Part shown: in pieces, positions 46,306 through 54,213 of the stretch
How the letters are laid out: every line of letters begins with the position of its first letter
How positions within the stretch are numbered: position 1 is the stretch's first letter
Source of the DNA: Haloactinopolyspora alba
Lineage (GTDB): Bacteria > Actinomycetota > Actinomycetes > Jiangellales > Jiangellaceae
Direction of reading: 5' to 3'
Length of the DNA: 64,000 nt
NCBI RefSeq assembly: GCF_003014555.1
Contig: NZ_PYGE01000009.1
Coordinates: 62,001 to 126,000 of the forward strand
Translations under genes and position numbers: made by a program
The notes under the pieces: model-generated
The model's database searches: none
What the model was told of the DNA's origin: nothing
The model's input: the letters and a program-made list of their open reading frames with translations, nothing else

Positions 46306-47175
46306 TCAGGTGGTCGGTGCCTTCGGCACCCGGCTCCAGCGACTGTCGATGGTGTTGCGCACTCGGCGCCGCTTCGTGCCACGGGCCAGTGCTCGCCGGA
46401 CCCGCGCCGCGTCGTCCGGAACCAGCAGCTGCACCGGTCCGTGCCGAGGAACGGTCCCGAGTGCGACCACGCTGGACCCGGATTCGGCTCCGGGAGCGAC
46501 GTCGTCGGGGCCGACCGGCTCGCGGAGTACCGCGAACCAGTTGTCCCCGTGCTCGGCGTCCTCGGCGGGGGCTTGGACGAAGGCGGCGAGTTCCCCGTCG
46601 ACGAGCAGTTCGCCGGTGACCTCGACAGGCGTATCGGTCACCGCTCCGGTCACCCGATCGGGCAACGGTCCGTGCAGGACGCCTGCGAGGCGAAGGCGAG
46701 GCCGGATGTGCATGCCGGTGACGGCGAGCGCGGGCTTCTCGGACTCGTCGGTCGGGGCGGTGCGACGCCATGCGACGAGCCGGCGCCCGCCGTCCATGTC
46801 GAGCACATGTGGCTGCAGAGCGGACTCGGGGTCTCCGTTGCGGTAGAGCTTCGCGTTCTTCAGCAGTTCACGTCGCCAATGCGGGACGAGGAACGAAGGC
46901 ATCCAGGCGAAGAATCCCATCCCGGTGAAGACAGCGAGCAGCGCCGGAACACCGACAGCTGTGCCGATGGATTCGAACCGCTGAAGTATCAGCCCGCCGA
47001 TCAGCACCCCGTAGAGTCCGATGCCGATCCAGCCGGCTGCGAACGCGCCGTACCGCGTCCCTAGTCCGGTGTACGTCCAGGATCGGTAGCGACCACGATA
47101 GGCCTCGACCGACATCCAGACGGGCCCCGCCACGAACGCGGTGACGATCAGCACAGGAACGACGATGCTACTCAT
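46306..47175 (-). CDS. Three-helix membrane protein paralogous to 44063-44935 (copy 2)
   Basis: A 289-residue protein with the same plan as copy 1: membrane segments at residues 5-25, 44-66 and 72-95, the conserved loop YRGRYRSWTYTGLGTRYGAF, and a soluble domain (HWRRELLKNAKLYRNGDPES, LAVTGMHIRPRLRLAGVLHG, FAVLREPVGPDD). It follows the second glycine-zipper gene by 39 nt and ends 15 nt from the WXG100 gene, with which it is convergent. Unlike copy 1 it is not followed by the LpqN- and EspG-like genes. Confidence 0.8.
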   Translation of the reverse strand: MSSIVVPVLIVTAFVAGPVWMSVEAYRGRYRSWTYTGLGTRYGAFAAGWIGIGLYGVLIGGLILQRFESIGTAVGVPALLAVFTGMGFFAWMPSFLVPHWRRELLKNAKLYRNGDPESALQPHVLDMDGGRRLVAWRRTAPTDESEKPALAVTGMHIRPRLRLAGVLHGPLPDRVTGAVTDTPVEVTGELLVDGELAAFVQAPAEDAEHGDNWFAVLREPVGPDDVAPGAESGSSVVALGTVPRHGPVQLLVPDDAARVRRALARGTKRRRVRNTIDSRWSRVPKAPTT

Positions 47176-47214
47176 ACGCAGTCATACTCTGCGACGTAGC
47201 GTCGGCCTCGGTCA

Positions 47215-48243
47215 TCAGAACACCGAGTTCCAAGCATCGGAGGCCATATCGCCGACGCCTGCGCCAAGGTCCTTCACACCCTCGCCGAACTCAGCTCCGA
47301 ACTCCGAGACAGCTGAACCCACCTGGGAACCGCTCCAAGCACCAACCACGCCGCCGACGATCCCACCAACGACTCCTCCCACGGCCGTTCCCACGCCGGG
47401 GGCGATGAAGGTACCGATCGACGCGCCGATCATGGCACCCCCTTTGGCTCCTGCCCAACCACCAAGAACCGACGCGCCGGCGGTGATTCCGCCGGCGCCG
47501 GTGGCGCGGGCCAATTGGTCGCCGCCGGACATCTCGGGGTGGTGCAGGGCGTCCTGTTCCCATTGACCGGCGAAGCCGTCGTAGAACGCAAGGCCCGTGC
47601 CGATACCGGTCAGGCTGCGCGCGCCCCACTTCGCCCAGCCGGGCGGCCGGATGGGCGGGTCGCGTAGCCGGCCTCTGCGTTGTGCGTCATCGGGGACGTC
47701 GTTGTCGGCGAGGAATTGACGGAGTACGAGGTCGTCGGCGGTGGTTCGAGGAATGAGCAGGCCGCTCGGGCGCTGCGCGAACGGTCTGCCGTGGTGGTTG
47801 CCGGCTGCCGGAAGGGCGCTGCGGACCGTCTCCATCCGCGGGATCTCGAGGTCGGGTGTGGCCGTGACGTAGCCCCGGCCGTACCGAGCGAGCAGTGCTT
47901 GCGGCAGCCCAATGGTGAAGGCGCCGGTCTCGTTCGAAGAGGGGGCGGCCAGGTTGCGGTAGTCGGGGATCCAATAGCCGGCCTCCCGCATCTGCTCGAG
48001 GCCCTCGGTGGGCTTCTGGTTGAGAGCGAACCCGACCGCCTTCCCGTGAGCCCTGCCGGCCTCTTCGGCGAGGTCGCCGGCGATGTTCTCGGCCCGTGAG
48101 CGGGCGGACGGGCCACCGCCGAGCAGGTCGGAGATGTCGTCGATGGTGTTCTGCGCCTCGGTGCCGATCTGCGTGATCGCGTCGCAGGCATCGACGGTCC
48201 GCGTGCTCATCGTCATGAGCTCGTCTGGGTCGATCGCGGCCAC
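47215..48243 (-). CDS. Putative WXG/LXG-associated protein with C-terminal glycine zipper (copy 2)
   Basis: A 342-residue paralogue of 44979-46007, most alike in the first 120 residues (TVDACDAITQIGTEA, DLLGGGPSARSRAENIAGDL, SNETGAFTIGLPQALLARYG) and in the glycine-zipper tail (ASVLGGWAGAKGGAMIGASI, GVGTAVGGVVGGIVGGVVGA, ending AWNSVF). The central segment 150-210 has diverged more. The GTG start is preceded by TACCGT-N6-GTG, the same leaderless arrangement as copy 1. Co-directional with its membrane partner downstream. Not accompanied by a divergent WXG100 gene. Confidence 0.8.
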   Translation of the reverse strand: MAAIDPDELMTMSTRTVDACDAITQIGTEAQNTIDDISDLLGGGPSARSRAENIAGDLAEEAGRAHGKAVGFALNQKPTEGLEQMREAGYWIPDYRNLAAPSSNETGAFTIGLPQALLARYGRGYVTATPDLEIPRMETVRSALPAAGNHHGRPFAQRPSGLLIPRTTADDLVLRQFLADNDVPDDAQRRGRLRDPPIRPPGWAKWGARSLTGIGTGLAFYDGFAGQWEQDALHHPEMSGGDQLARATGAGGITAGASVLGGWAGAKGGAMIGASIGTFIAPGVGTAVGGVVGGIVGGVVGAWSGSQVGSAVSEFGAEFGEGVKDLGAGVGDMASDAWNSVF

Positions 48244-48249
48244 GGAACC

Positions 48250-48255
48250 ACGGTA
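48250..48255 (-). promoter_or_regulatory. -10 box of a leaderless gene
   Basis: TACCGT on the minus strand (48250-48255), six nucleotides before the GTG at 48243. Spacing and sequence repeat the promoter of the paralogue at 46014-46019. Confidence 0.55.
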
Positions 48256-48288
48256 GTGGGTGATGACGACGCCGTGATCAGCGGTGGA

Positions 48289-48612
48289 TCAGTGCGGGCG
48301 GCCGACCTCGACCAGCAGTACGCCGGCCGCGATCAGCGCGATGCCCAGCATCATCGACACTGTCAGCGCGTCGCCGAAGATGAACTTCGCCAGGATCGCC
48401 ACCGCGGCCACGCCCGTCGCCGCCCAGATGCCGTACGCGACCCCAACGGGCATGCCCTGCTTGAGGATGATTCCGAGCAGGCCGAACGCCGCGACGTAGC
48501 CCACGATCATCAGCACCGTGAAACCGAGGCGGGTGAAGCCTTCCGAGGCACGCAACGACATCGTCGCCGTGACCTCCGCGGCGATGGCGCCGCCGAGCAG
48601 CAGCCAGGTCAT
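48289..48612 (-). CDS. Small multidrug resistance (SMR) transporter
   Basis: A 107-residue four-helix EmrE-like antiporter. The membrane-embedded Glu13 is in GGAIAAEVTATMSLRASEGF; other hallmarks are GYVAAFGLLGIILKQGMPVG and VAYGIWAATGVAAVAI. The true start is at 48612 (MTWLLLGG), where the ATG overlaps the stop of the tetR gene (ATGA); a longer frame to 48726 overlaps that gene. Acts as a proton-coupled exporter of cationic drugs or guanidinium-type compounds, under the adjacent TetR regulator. Confidence 0.92.
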   Translation of the reverse strand: MTWLLLGGAIAAEVTATMSLRASEGFTRLGFTVLMIVGYVAAFGLLGIILKQGMPVGVAYGIWAATGVAAVAILAKFIFGDALTVSMMLGIALIAAGVLLVEVGRPH

Positions 48613-49187
48613 CCGTCGCCTCCGTCCGACGTCGTCGGTGGAGCAGGGGCGGGCCAGACGGCCGCGAGGATGCGCTCGAGCTGGTCGGTGTCGAACCGGT
48701 CCGGGTCGACGAGGTTGCTGAGCCACAGGCCGTCCAGGGCGAGCCGCGCGACGACGGCTCGGACGTCGCCGGGCTCGCTCTGCGCGGTGTCGATCCGGTC
48801 GAGCTCGCGCTGCAGCTCGGCCCAGGACGCCGAGACGCCGGGGTCCTCGGCGAGCGCCGCGACCAGGGCGGCGTAGTCGTGCTCACCCGGCGTGGCGGAG
48901 CATTCGTCCAGGTAGACCTGGAGCCGGTCGGCCGGCGTGGCCGGGGCGTCGTGCGTGTCGTCGCCCAGCAGCAGCGAGCGCAGATGGTCGACGTCCTCGT
49001 CCAGCAGCGCACGGATCAGGTCGAGCTTGCTGGGGAAGTGGTACATGAGGCCGCCGCGGCTGACGCCCGCTTCGCGGACGACGGCGTCGACGGTGACGGC
49101 GCCGGGGCCGTCACGTCGGGCGACCCGGCCGGCGGCCTCGATCATCGCGGCGCGACCGGACGGGCGCCCGCCAGTGCGAGTTCTCAT
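48609..49187 (-). CDS. TetR family regulator of the SMR transporter
   Basis: A 192-residue repressor: N-terminal HTH (GGRPSGRAAMIEAAGRVAR, VTVDAVVREAGVSRGGLMYHF), then a ligand domain (LLDEDVDHLRSLLLGD, and LDGLWLSNLVDPDRFD near the end). First gene of a two-gene operon with the SMR gene. The ATG at 49187 lies 7 nt after TACAGT, so transcription probably begins at or next to the start codon; a 34-bp palindrome covers that promoter, implying tight autoregulation. Confidence 0.9.
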   Translation of the reverse strand: MRTRTGGRPSGRAAMIEAAGRVARRDGPGAVTVDAVVREAGVSRGGLMYHFPSKLDLIRALLDEDVDHLRSLLLGDDTHDAPATPADRLQVYLDECSATPGEHDYAALVAALAEDPGVSASWAELQRELDRIDTAQSEPGDVRAVVARLALDGLWLSNLVDPDRFDTDQLERILAAVWPAPAPPTTSDGGDG

Positions 49188-49189
49188 GC

Positions 49190-49223
49190 CGCTAACTGTA
49201 CCGTACGTACGGTACAGTTAGCG
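49190..49223. promoter_or_regulatory. 34-bp palindromic operator with embedded -10 box
   Basis: A perfect 34-bp palindrome with half-site CGCTAACTGTACCGTAC. The -10 box TACAGT (minus strand, 49195-49200) of the tetR-SMR operon is inside it, so repressor binding would block RNA polymerase directly. Confidence 0.85.
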
Positions 49224-49385
49224 CGCTTCCGAGGCGGCCGGACGTGGACGTGTGATCGCGGGATGAGGCCCGCGAAGCGACTCGCCTGGCGGTCAGGGCG
49301 GGCATAGTGCACAATGGTGTTGTTCACCGATCCGCATCGGTTGAGGTCGCAGGGGAAGGCGTCCCTCGAACCGTAGGAGGATCCG

Positions 49386-49880
49386 GTGACGACACGTGGC
49401 GTCCTGTACGTCCACGCCGCTACGTCGGCGTTGTGCCCGCATATCGAGTGGGCCGCCGCCGGCGTCCTAGGCGTGCGCATAAAGCTTCAGTGGAGCCCGC
49501 AGGCGGCTTCACCCGGCACCTATCGTGCCGAGCTGTCCTGGCAAGGGGCGGCTGGCACGGGGGCGAAGCTCGCGTCCGCGTTGCGCGGGTGGATGCACCT
49601 GCGTTTCGAGGTGACCGAGGAGCCCAGCATGGGCCACGAGGGCGCCCGGTACTCCTATACCCCGAATCTCGGTGTCTTCCATGCCGTGACGGGTGTGCAC
49701 GGCGACATCATGATTCCCGAGGACCGCATCAAGTCCGCCGTCCTCAGGGCGTCGCTGGGCGAGGTCGACCTCGAGGACGAGCTCCGTCGGCTGGTGGGAG
49801 CGCCGTGGGACGACGAGCTCGAACCGTTCCGGTATGCCGGTGACGGCGCACCGGTGCGATGGCTCCACCAGGTGGTCTGA
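49386..49880 (+). CDS. DUF3145 family protein
   Basis: A 164-residue actinobacterial conserved protein of unknown function, recognisable by MTTRGVLYVHAATSALCPHI, EWAAAGVLGVRIKLQWSPQ, RGWMHLRFEVTEEPS and FHAVTGVHGDIMIPEDRIK. GTG at 49386 follows AGGAGGATCC. In many actinobacteria DUF3145 lies next to the fab cluster, as here, hinting at a link to fatty acid synthesis. It is convergent with accD and separated from it by a strong hairpin. Confidence 0.9.
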   Translation: MTTRGVLYVHAATSALCPHIEWAAAGVLGVRIKLQWSPQAASPGTYRAELSWQGAAGTGAKLASALRGWMHLRFEVTEEPSMGHEGARYSYTPNLGVFHAVTGVHGDIMIPEDRIKSAVLRASLGEVDLEDELRRLVGAPWDDELEPFRYAGDGAPVRWLHQVV

Positions 49881-50076
49881 GCTGCGACGATGCTTCTGCA
49901 TTTGCGCTTTACCGTGCATTTCGGTGGCCGCGTACGTCCGTGCCGACAAGGGCTTCACAACGAGCCAACGGCCGGGTATGGTCACCATCAGGCACAGCGC
50001 CGAAAGACGTGGCCGCTCCGGCATCGGTGATATTCCCCGGCCCGGTGATCGGGAACTACAGCGGCCTCACCACATG

Positions 50077-50112
50077 CGAGCGCCCCGGACTCCTCGGAGC
50101 CCGGGGCGCTCG
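50077..50112. terminator. Bidirectional hairpin terminator
   Basis: Arms CGAGCGCCCCGG (50077-50088) and its complement (50101-50112) enclose a loop that itself pairs as CTCC-TC-GGAG. It lies between the convergent DUF3145 and accD genes. Positions 49881-50076 hold no gene. Confidence 0.8.
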
Positions 50113-50132
50113 ATCGTGTGCGCCGTGATGAA

Positions 50133-51590
50133 CTACAGCGGAATGTTGCCGTGTCCTCCGCGACGGGCCGGCGCCTCGGCGATGGCGCTCGCCAGTGCCG
50201 AGCGGGTGGCGTCGGGCTGCGCGACCTCGTCCACCACGCCGAGCTCCATCGCCCGGTCGACGCCGCCGGCGATCTGCTCGTGCTCTTCGGCCAGCTCGGC
50301 CTCGACCTGCGGGCGCAGTTCCGGCGCCACTTCGGCCAGCTTGCGCCGGTGCAGGATGCGCACCGCGGCGACGGCGCCCATGACGGCGACCTCCGCGGTC
50401 GGCCAGGCGACGACCCGGGTGGCGCCCAGGGCACGCGAGTTCATCGCGATGTACGCGCCGCCATAGGCCTTGCGGGTCACCAGCGTGACCCTCGGAACGG
50501 TGGCCTCGGCGAAGGCGTGCAGCAGCTTGGCGCCGCGGCGGACGACGCCGTCCCACTCCTGACCGACGCCGGGCAGGTAGCCGGGCACGTCGACGACCAC
50601 GACGAGCGGCACGCCGAACGCGTCGCACATCCGCACGAACCGGGCGGCCTTCTCCGCCGACGTGGAGTCGAGGCAGCCCCCGAGACGCAGCGGATTGTTC
50701 GCGATGACGCCGACGGTGCGGCCGCCGAAGCGCCCCAGCGTGGTGGTGATGTTCGGCGCCCACTTCGGATGCAGCTCGAGGCCCGTGTCGTCGTCGAGCA
50801 GGTCGGTGACGATCGGATGCACGTCGTAGGCGCGTTTCGCCGACTCCGGCAGGTTCGCGCCGAGATCCACGTCGGTGATCCCGGCCGGGTCGATCTCGCC
50901 CTGCGATCCGAGCAGCGAGCCCAGATGACGCGCACGGTCCAGCGCCTCGCGTTCGGTGCTGCTGACGACGTGCACGACGCCGGAGCGGCGCCCGTGCGGC
51001 TCCGGGCCGCCGAGACGGAGCATGTCGACGTCCTCGCCGGTCACCGACCGGACCACGTCCGGACCGGTGACGAAGACCCGGCCCTCGGGGCCGAGGATGA
51101 CGATGTCGGTCAGCGCCGGGCCGTAGGCCGCGCCACCGGCGGCCGGTCCCAGCACGACCGACAGTTGCGGGATCCGCCCGGACGCCCGGGTCATGATCTC
51201 GAAGATCTGGCCGACCGAATGCAGCGACAGCACGCCTTCCGCCAGCCGGGCCCCACCGGAGTGCCACAGCCCGATGATCGGCACACCGTCGTCGAGAGCC
51301 CGCTCGTAGGCATCGACGACCACCCTGCAGCCGTCGGCGCCCATGGCACCGCCCATCACCGTGGCGTCGGAGCAGAACGCCACCACGGGCGTGCCGTGCA
51401 CCGTACCGGTGGCGGCGAGCATGCCGCTGCGGTCGTCCGCGCTGACGAGTTCGATCGAGTCCGGGTCCAGCAGAGCGGAGAGGCGGTGGTTGGGGTTGCG
51501 GGGGTCCTGCTCGCGCGGTGGTCGGGAAGGCTCAGCGGGCTTGTCCGCAGTGGCGCGGGTGTCGTCCGGTCGGTCGGCCAGAGCGGTCAT
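50133..51590 (-). CDS. accD: Acyl-CoA carboxylase carboxyltransferase subunit (AccD/PccB type)
   Basis: A 485-residue fused alpha/beta carboxyltransferase that moves carboxyl from biotin to acetyl- or propionyl-CoA. Visible blocks are VHGTPVVAFCSDATVMGGAM, IIGLWHSGGARLAEGV, VLGPAAGGAAYGPALTDIVI, DVPGYLPGVGQEWDGVVRRG, RKAYGGAYIAMNSRALG and AWPTAEVAVMGAVAAVRI. The ATG overlaps the fabF stop (TGATG). Its place after fabF parallels kasB-accD6 in mycobacteria and suggests it supplies malonyl-CoA for FAS II. The biotin carboxylase/BCCP subunit is not in the window. Confidence 0.92.
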   Translation of the reverse strand: MTALADRPDDTRATADKPAEPSRPPREQDPRNPNHRLSALLDPDSIELVSADDRSGMLAATGTVHGTPVVAFCSDATVMGGAMGADGCRVVVDAYERALDDGVPIIGLWHSGGARLAEGVLSLHSVGQIFEIMTRASGRIPQLSVVLGPAAGGAAYGPALTDIVILGPEGRVFVTGPDVVRSVTGEDVDMLRLGGPEPHGRRSGVVHVVSSTEREALDRARHLGSLLGSQGEIDPAGITDVDLGANLPESAKRAYDVHPIVTDLLDDDTGLELHPKWAPNITTTLGRFGGRTVGVIANNPLRLGGCLDSTSAEKAARFVRMCDAFGVPLVVVVDVPGYLPGVGQEWDGVVRRGAKLLHAFAEATVPRVTLVTRKAYGGAYIAMNSRALGATRVVAWPTAEVAVMGAVAAVRILHRRKLAEVAPELRPQVEAELAEEHEQIAGGVDRAMELGVVDEVAQPDATRSALASAIAEAPARRGGHGNIPL

Positions 51591-52849
51591 CAGGTCCTCC
51601 TGAAGGCGAGGACGACGTTGTGCCCGCCGAAGCCGAACGCGTTCGTCAGGGCTCCCGGAGGGCCGTCGTCGAGCTTGCGCGGTTCGGCGCGGACGACGTC
51701 GAGATCGATCTCCTCGTCGAGGTCATCGACGTTGATCGTGGGCGGCACCAGACGGTTGTGCAGGCTGAGGATGGTCGTCAGCGCGGCGACGGCGCCGGCA
51801 CCCCCCAGCAGATGCCCGATCATGGACTTCGTCGCCGTGACCGGCAACGAGCCGGTGTGCTCGCCGAACACGGCATTGAGCGCCACGGACTCGGCGATGT
51901 CGCCGACCGGTGTGGACGTGGCGTGACAGTTCACGTGGCTGACGTCGGTGATGTCCATCGTGGCGTCGGCCAGCGCCTTCCGGGTGGCCGCGATGATCCC
52001 CTGGCCGCCCGGGTCCGACTGTGCGATGTGATGCGCGTCGGCGCTCATGCCGGCACCGGCGACCTCGGCGTAGATGCGGGCACCACGTGCCTCGGCGTGC
52101 TCGGCGGACTCGAGCACCAGCAGCGCGCCACCCTCGCCGAGCACGAACCCGTCGCGGTTCTTGTCGAACGGACGGCTGACCAGTGTGGGGTCGTCGTCAC
52201 GCTTGGACAGGGCCATCATGTTGGCGAACGCCGCGACCGGCAGCGGCGAGATGACCGCCTCGCTCCCGCCGGCCACCACCACGTCGGCCCGGCCCAGCCG
52301 GATCATGTCCAGTGCGTTCGCGATGGCCTCGGAGCTGGACGAGCACGCACTGACCGGCGTGTGCGCACCGGCGCGCGCCCGCAGGTCGAGGCTGACGTTG
52401 GCCGCCGGGCTGTTCGGCATCAGCATCGGGATGGCCAGCGGCGAGACCTTGCGCGGGCCGGTGTCGCGGAGGTGGTCGTAATTGGACAGCAACGTGGTGA
52501 GCCCGCCGATACCGGAGGCGCAGACCACGCCGAGCCGGTCCGGGTCGACCCCCGCCTCTTCGGCGTCCCCCTCGAAGCCCGCGTCCGCCCACGCCTGCCG
52601 AGCGGCGATCATCGCGAACTGCGCGGACCTGTCGAGCTTGCGCGCCTCGACGCGGGGGAGCACCTCGGAGGGGTCGACGGCTGCCGGAGCGCCGATGCGC
52701 ACCGGCATGTCGGCGACCCACTCCTGGGTGAGCGTCCGCACGCCGGACTGACCGGCGAGCAGCGAGTCCCAGGTGGTCGCGACATCGCCCCCGACGGGCG
52801 TGGTCGCGCCGAGCCCGGTGACGACGACTCGAGCCTGGGGATGTGGCAT
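51590..52849 (-). CDS. fabF: 3-oxoacyl-ACP synthase II
   Basis: A 419-residue condensing enzyme that elongates acyl-ACP with malonyl-ACP. The nucleophile is in TPVSACSSSSEAIANALDM, and the catalytic His residues in HVNCHATSTPVGD and KSMIGHLLGGAGAVAAL; the end NAFGFGGHNVVLAF is typical. The active-site Cys is flanked by SSSS rather than the usual AxA, a minor variation. Operon neighbours are acpP and accD. Confidence 0.94.
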   Translation of the reverse strand: MPHPQARVVVTGLGATTPVGGDVATTWDSLLAGQSGVRTLTQEWVADMPVRIGAPAAVDPSEVLPRVEARKLDRSAQFAMIAARQAWADAGFEGDAEEAGVDPDRLGVVCASGIGGLTTLLSNYDHLRDTGPRKVSPLAIPMLMPNSPAANVSLDLRARAGAHTPVSACSSSSEAIANALDMIRLGRADVVVAGGSEAVISPLPVAAFANMMALSKRDDDPTLVSRPFDKNRDGFVLGEGGALLVLESAEHAEARGARIYAEVAGAGMSADAHHIAQSDPGGQGIIAATRKALADATMDITDVSHVNCHATSTPVGDIAESVALNAVFGEHTGSLPVTATKSMIGHLLGGAGAVAALTTILSLHNRLVPPTINVDDLDEEIDLDVVRAEPRKLDDGPPGALTNAFGFGGHNVVLAFRRT

Positions 52850-52852
52850 GAG

Positions 52853-53098
52853 TCAGGAACCTGCCTTCTCGATGTAGGACACGGCGTCGCCGACAGTGGC
52901 CAGGTTCTTGACCTCTTCGTCGGGGATCTTCACGCCGAACTTCTCCTCGGCCGCCACCACGACCTCGACCATCGACAGCGAATCGATGTCGAGATCGTCG
53001 GTGAAGGACTTGTCGAGCTGGACGTCGTCGGCGGGGACGCCGGTGATCTCGTTCACGATCTCGGCGAGACCCGTCCGGATCTCCTCGGTGCTGGCCAT
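52853..53098 (-). CDS. acpP: Acyl carrier protein
   Basis: An 81-residue ACP carrying fatty acyl intermediates. The phosphopantetheine attachment site is DLDIDSLSMVEVV with Ser40. The short acidic helices (LAEIVNEITGVPADDVQLD, EEKFGVKIPDEEVKNLATV) fit housekeeping FAS ACPs. The ATG is at 53098; a longer reading frame upstream overlaps the fabH end and is not coding. Located between fabH and fabF in the fab operon. Confidence 0.95.
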   Translation of the reverse strand: MASTEEIRTGLAEIVNEITGVPADDVQLDKSFTDDLDIDSLSMVEVVVAAEEKFGVKIPDEEVKNLATVGDAVSYIEKAGS

Positions 53099-53202
53099 CT
53101 GCTCTCTGTTCCCCTCGGTGTGTTGATTCTTGTCGGTGCGGTCCGTGGACCGCTGACGATCGTAGGGCCCGGCACGTCGTCGGGCGGGCGCCTCGTCGAC
53201 AT

Positions 53203-54213
53203 CTACGGAATGCGAATCACCTGCGCCGCATAGACGAGGCCCGCTCCGAAGCCGATGACCAGGGCGAGGTCGCCGCTGCGTACCTCGCCCGTCTCGAGCA
53301 GCCGCTCGATGGCCAGCGGTATGGACGCCGCCGAGCTGTTGCCCTGCTCGGCGATGTCGCGCGCGATGGCCACCGTGTCGGGTAGCCCCAGCTGGCGTGC
53401 CATCGCGTCGGTGATGCGCATGTTGGCCTGGTGCGGGACGAACGCGTCCAGGTCGTCGACGGTGATGCCGGCGGCCGCGAGGGCTTCCTGGGCGACCGTG
53501 GGCATCGCGTACGACGCCCACCGGAAGACCGCGTTGCCCTGCATGACCAGATGCGGCATCCGCGGCTCGGCGCTGGCCAGTACGTCGCGCCAGTCCTCGC
53601 GCTGCCGGATGTGGTCGAGGTTCTCGCCGTCGGAGCCCCAGGCCACCGGGCCGATGCCGGCTTCGTCCAGCTCGGCCGGCCCGACCACCGCGGCGCCGGC
53701 GCCGTCGGCGAACAGGAACGCGGTGGACCGGTCCGTCGAGTCGGTCAGGTCCGAGAGCCGTTCGACCCCGATGACCAGCACGTGCTCGGCGGTCCCTGCC
53801 TGGACCATGTCCGAGCCGAGCGAGAGCCCGTAGCAGAAGCCGGCGCACGCCGCCGAGATGTCGAACGCGGCGGCGTGGTCGGTGCCCAGCGCGTGCGCGA
53901 TCTCGGCGGCGGCGGACGGCGTCTGGTACATGTGCGTGACGGTGGAGACGATGACGCACCCGACCTGGTCGGGCCGGACACCCGCGTGCGCCAGTGCCTT
54001 ACCGGCCGCGGCGAGGCTCATGCTGACGACCGTCTCGTCGTCGGCGGCCCAGCGCCGGCTCTCGATGCCGGACCGGGTGCGGATCCACTCGTCCGAGGAG
54101 TCGATCCGTTCGACGATCTCGGAGTTCGGCACGACCCGGCTGGGGCGGTACGCGCCGAGGCCCGAGATCCGGGCTCCGCGCTGACGCCGTGCCGGTCTGA
54201 TGGTTGCGCTCAT
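53203..54213 (-). CDS. fabH: 3-oxoacyl-ACP synthase III
   Basis: A 336-residue initiating condensing enzyme. The Cys-His-Asn triad is visible in DISAACAGFCYGLSLG, FVPHQANMRITD and EQGNSSAASIPLAIERL. It sets the starter unit; actinobacterial FabH generally favours branched starters. The ATG overlaps the fabD stop (ATGA). A 104-nt gap separates it from acpP. Confidence 0.95.
   Translation of the reverse strand: MSATIRPARRQRGARISGLGAYRPSRVVPNSEIVERIDSSDEWIRTRSGIESRRWAADDETVVSMSLAAAGKALAHAGVRPDQVGCVIVSTVTHMYQTPSAAAEIAHALGTDHAAAFDISAACAGFCYGLSLGSDMVQAGTAEHVLVIGVERLSDLTDSTDRSTAFLFADGAGAAVVGPAELDEAGIGPVAWGSDGENLDHIRQREDWRDVLASAEPRMPHLVMQGNAVFRWASYAMPTVAQEALAAAGITVDDLDAFVPHQANMRITDAMARQLGLPDTVAIARDIAEQGNSSAASIPLAIERLLETGEVRSGDLALVIGFGAGLVYAAQVIRIP

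Noticed and set aside
44979-48243. Polymorphic toxin with a nuclease or ADP-ribosyltransferase tip
   Set aside because: The C-termini of both 342-residue proteins are glycine zippers without catalytic motifs and are nearly the same in both copies, unlike variable toxin tips.
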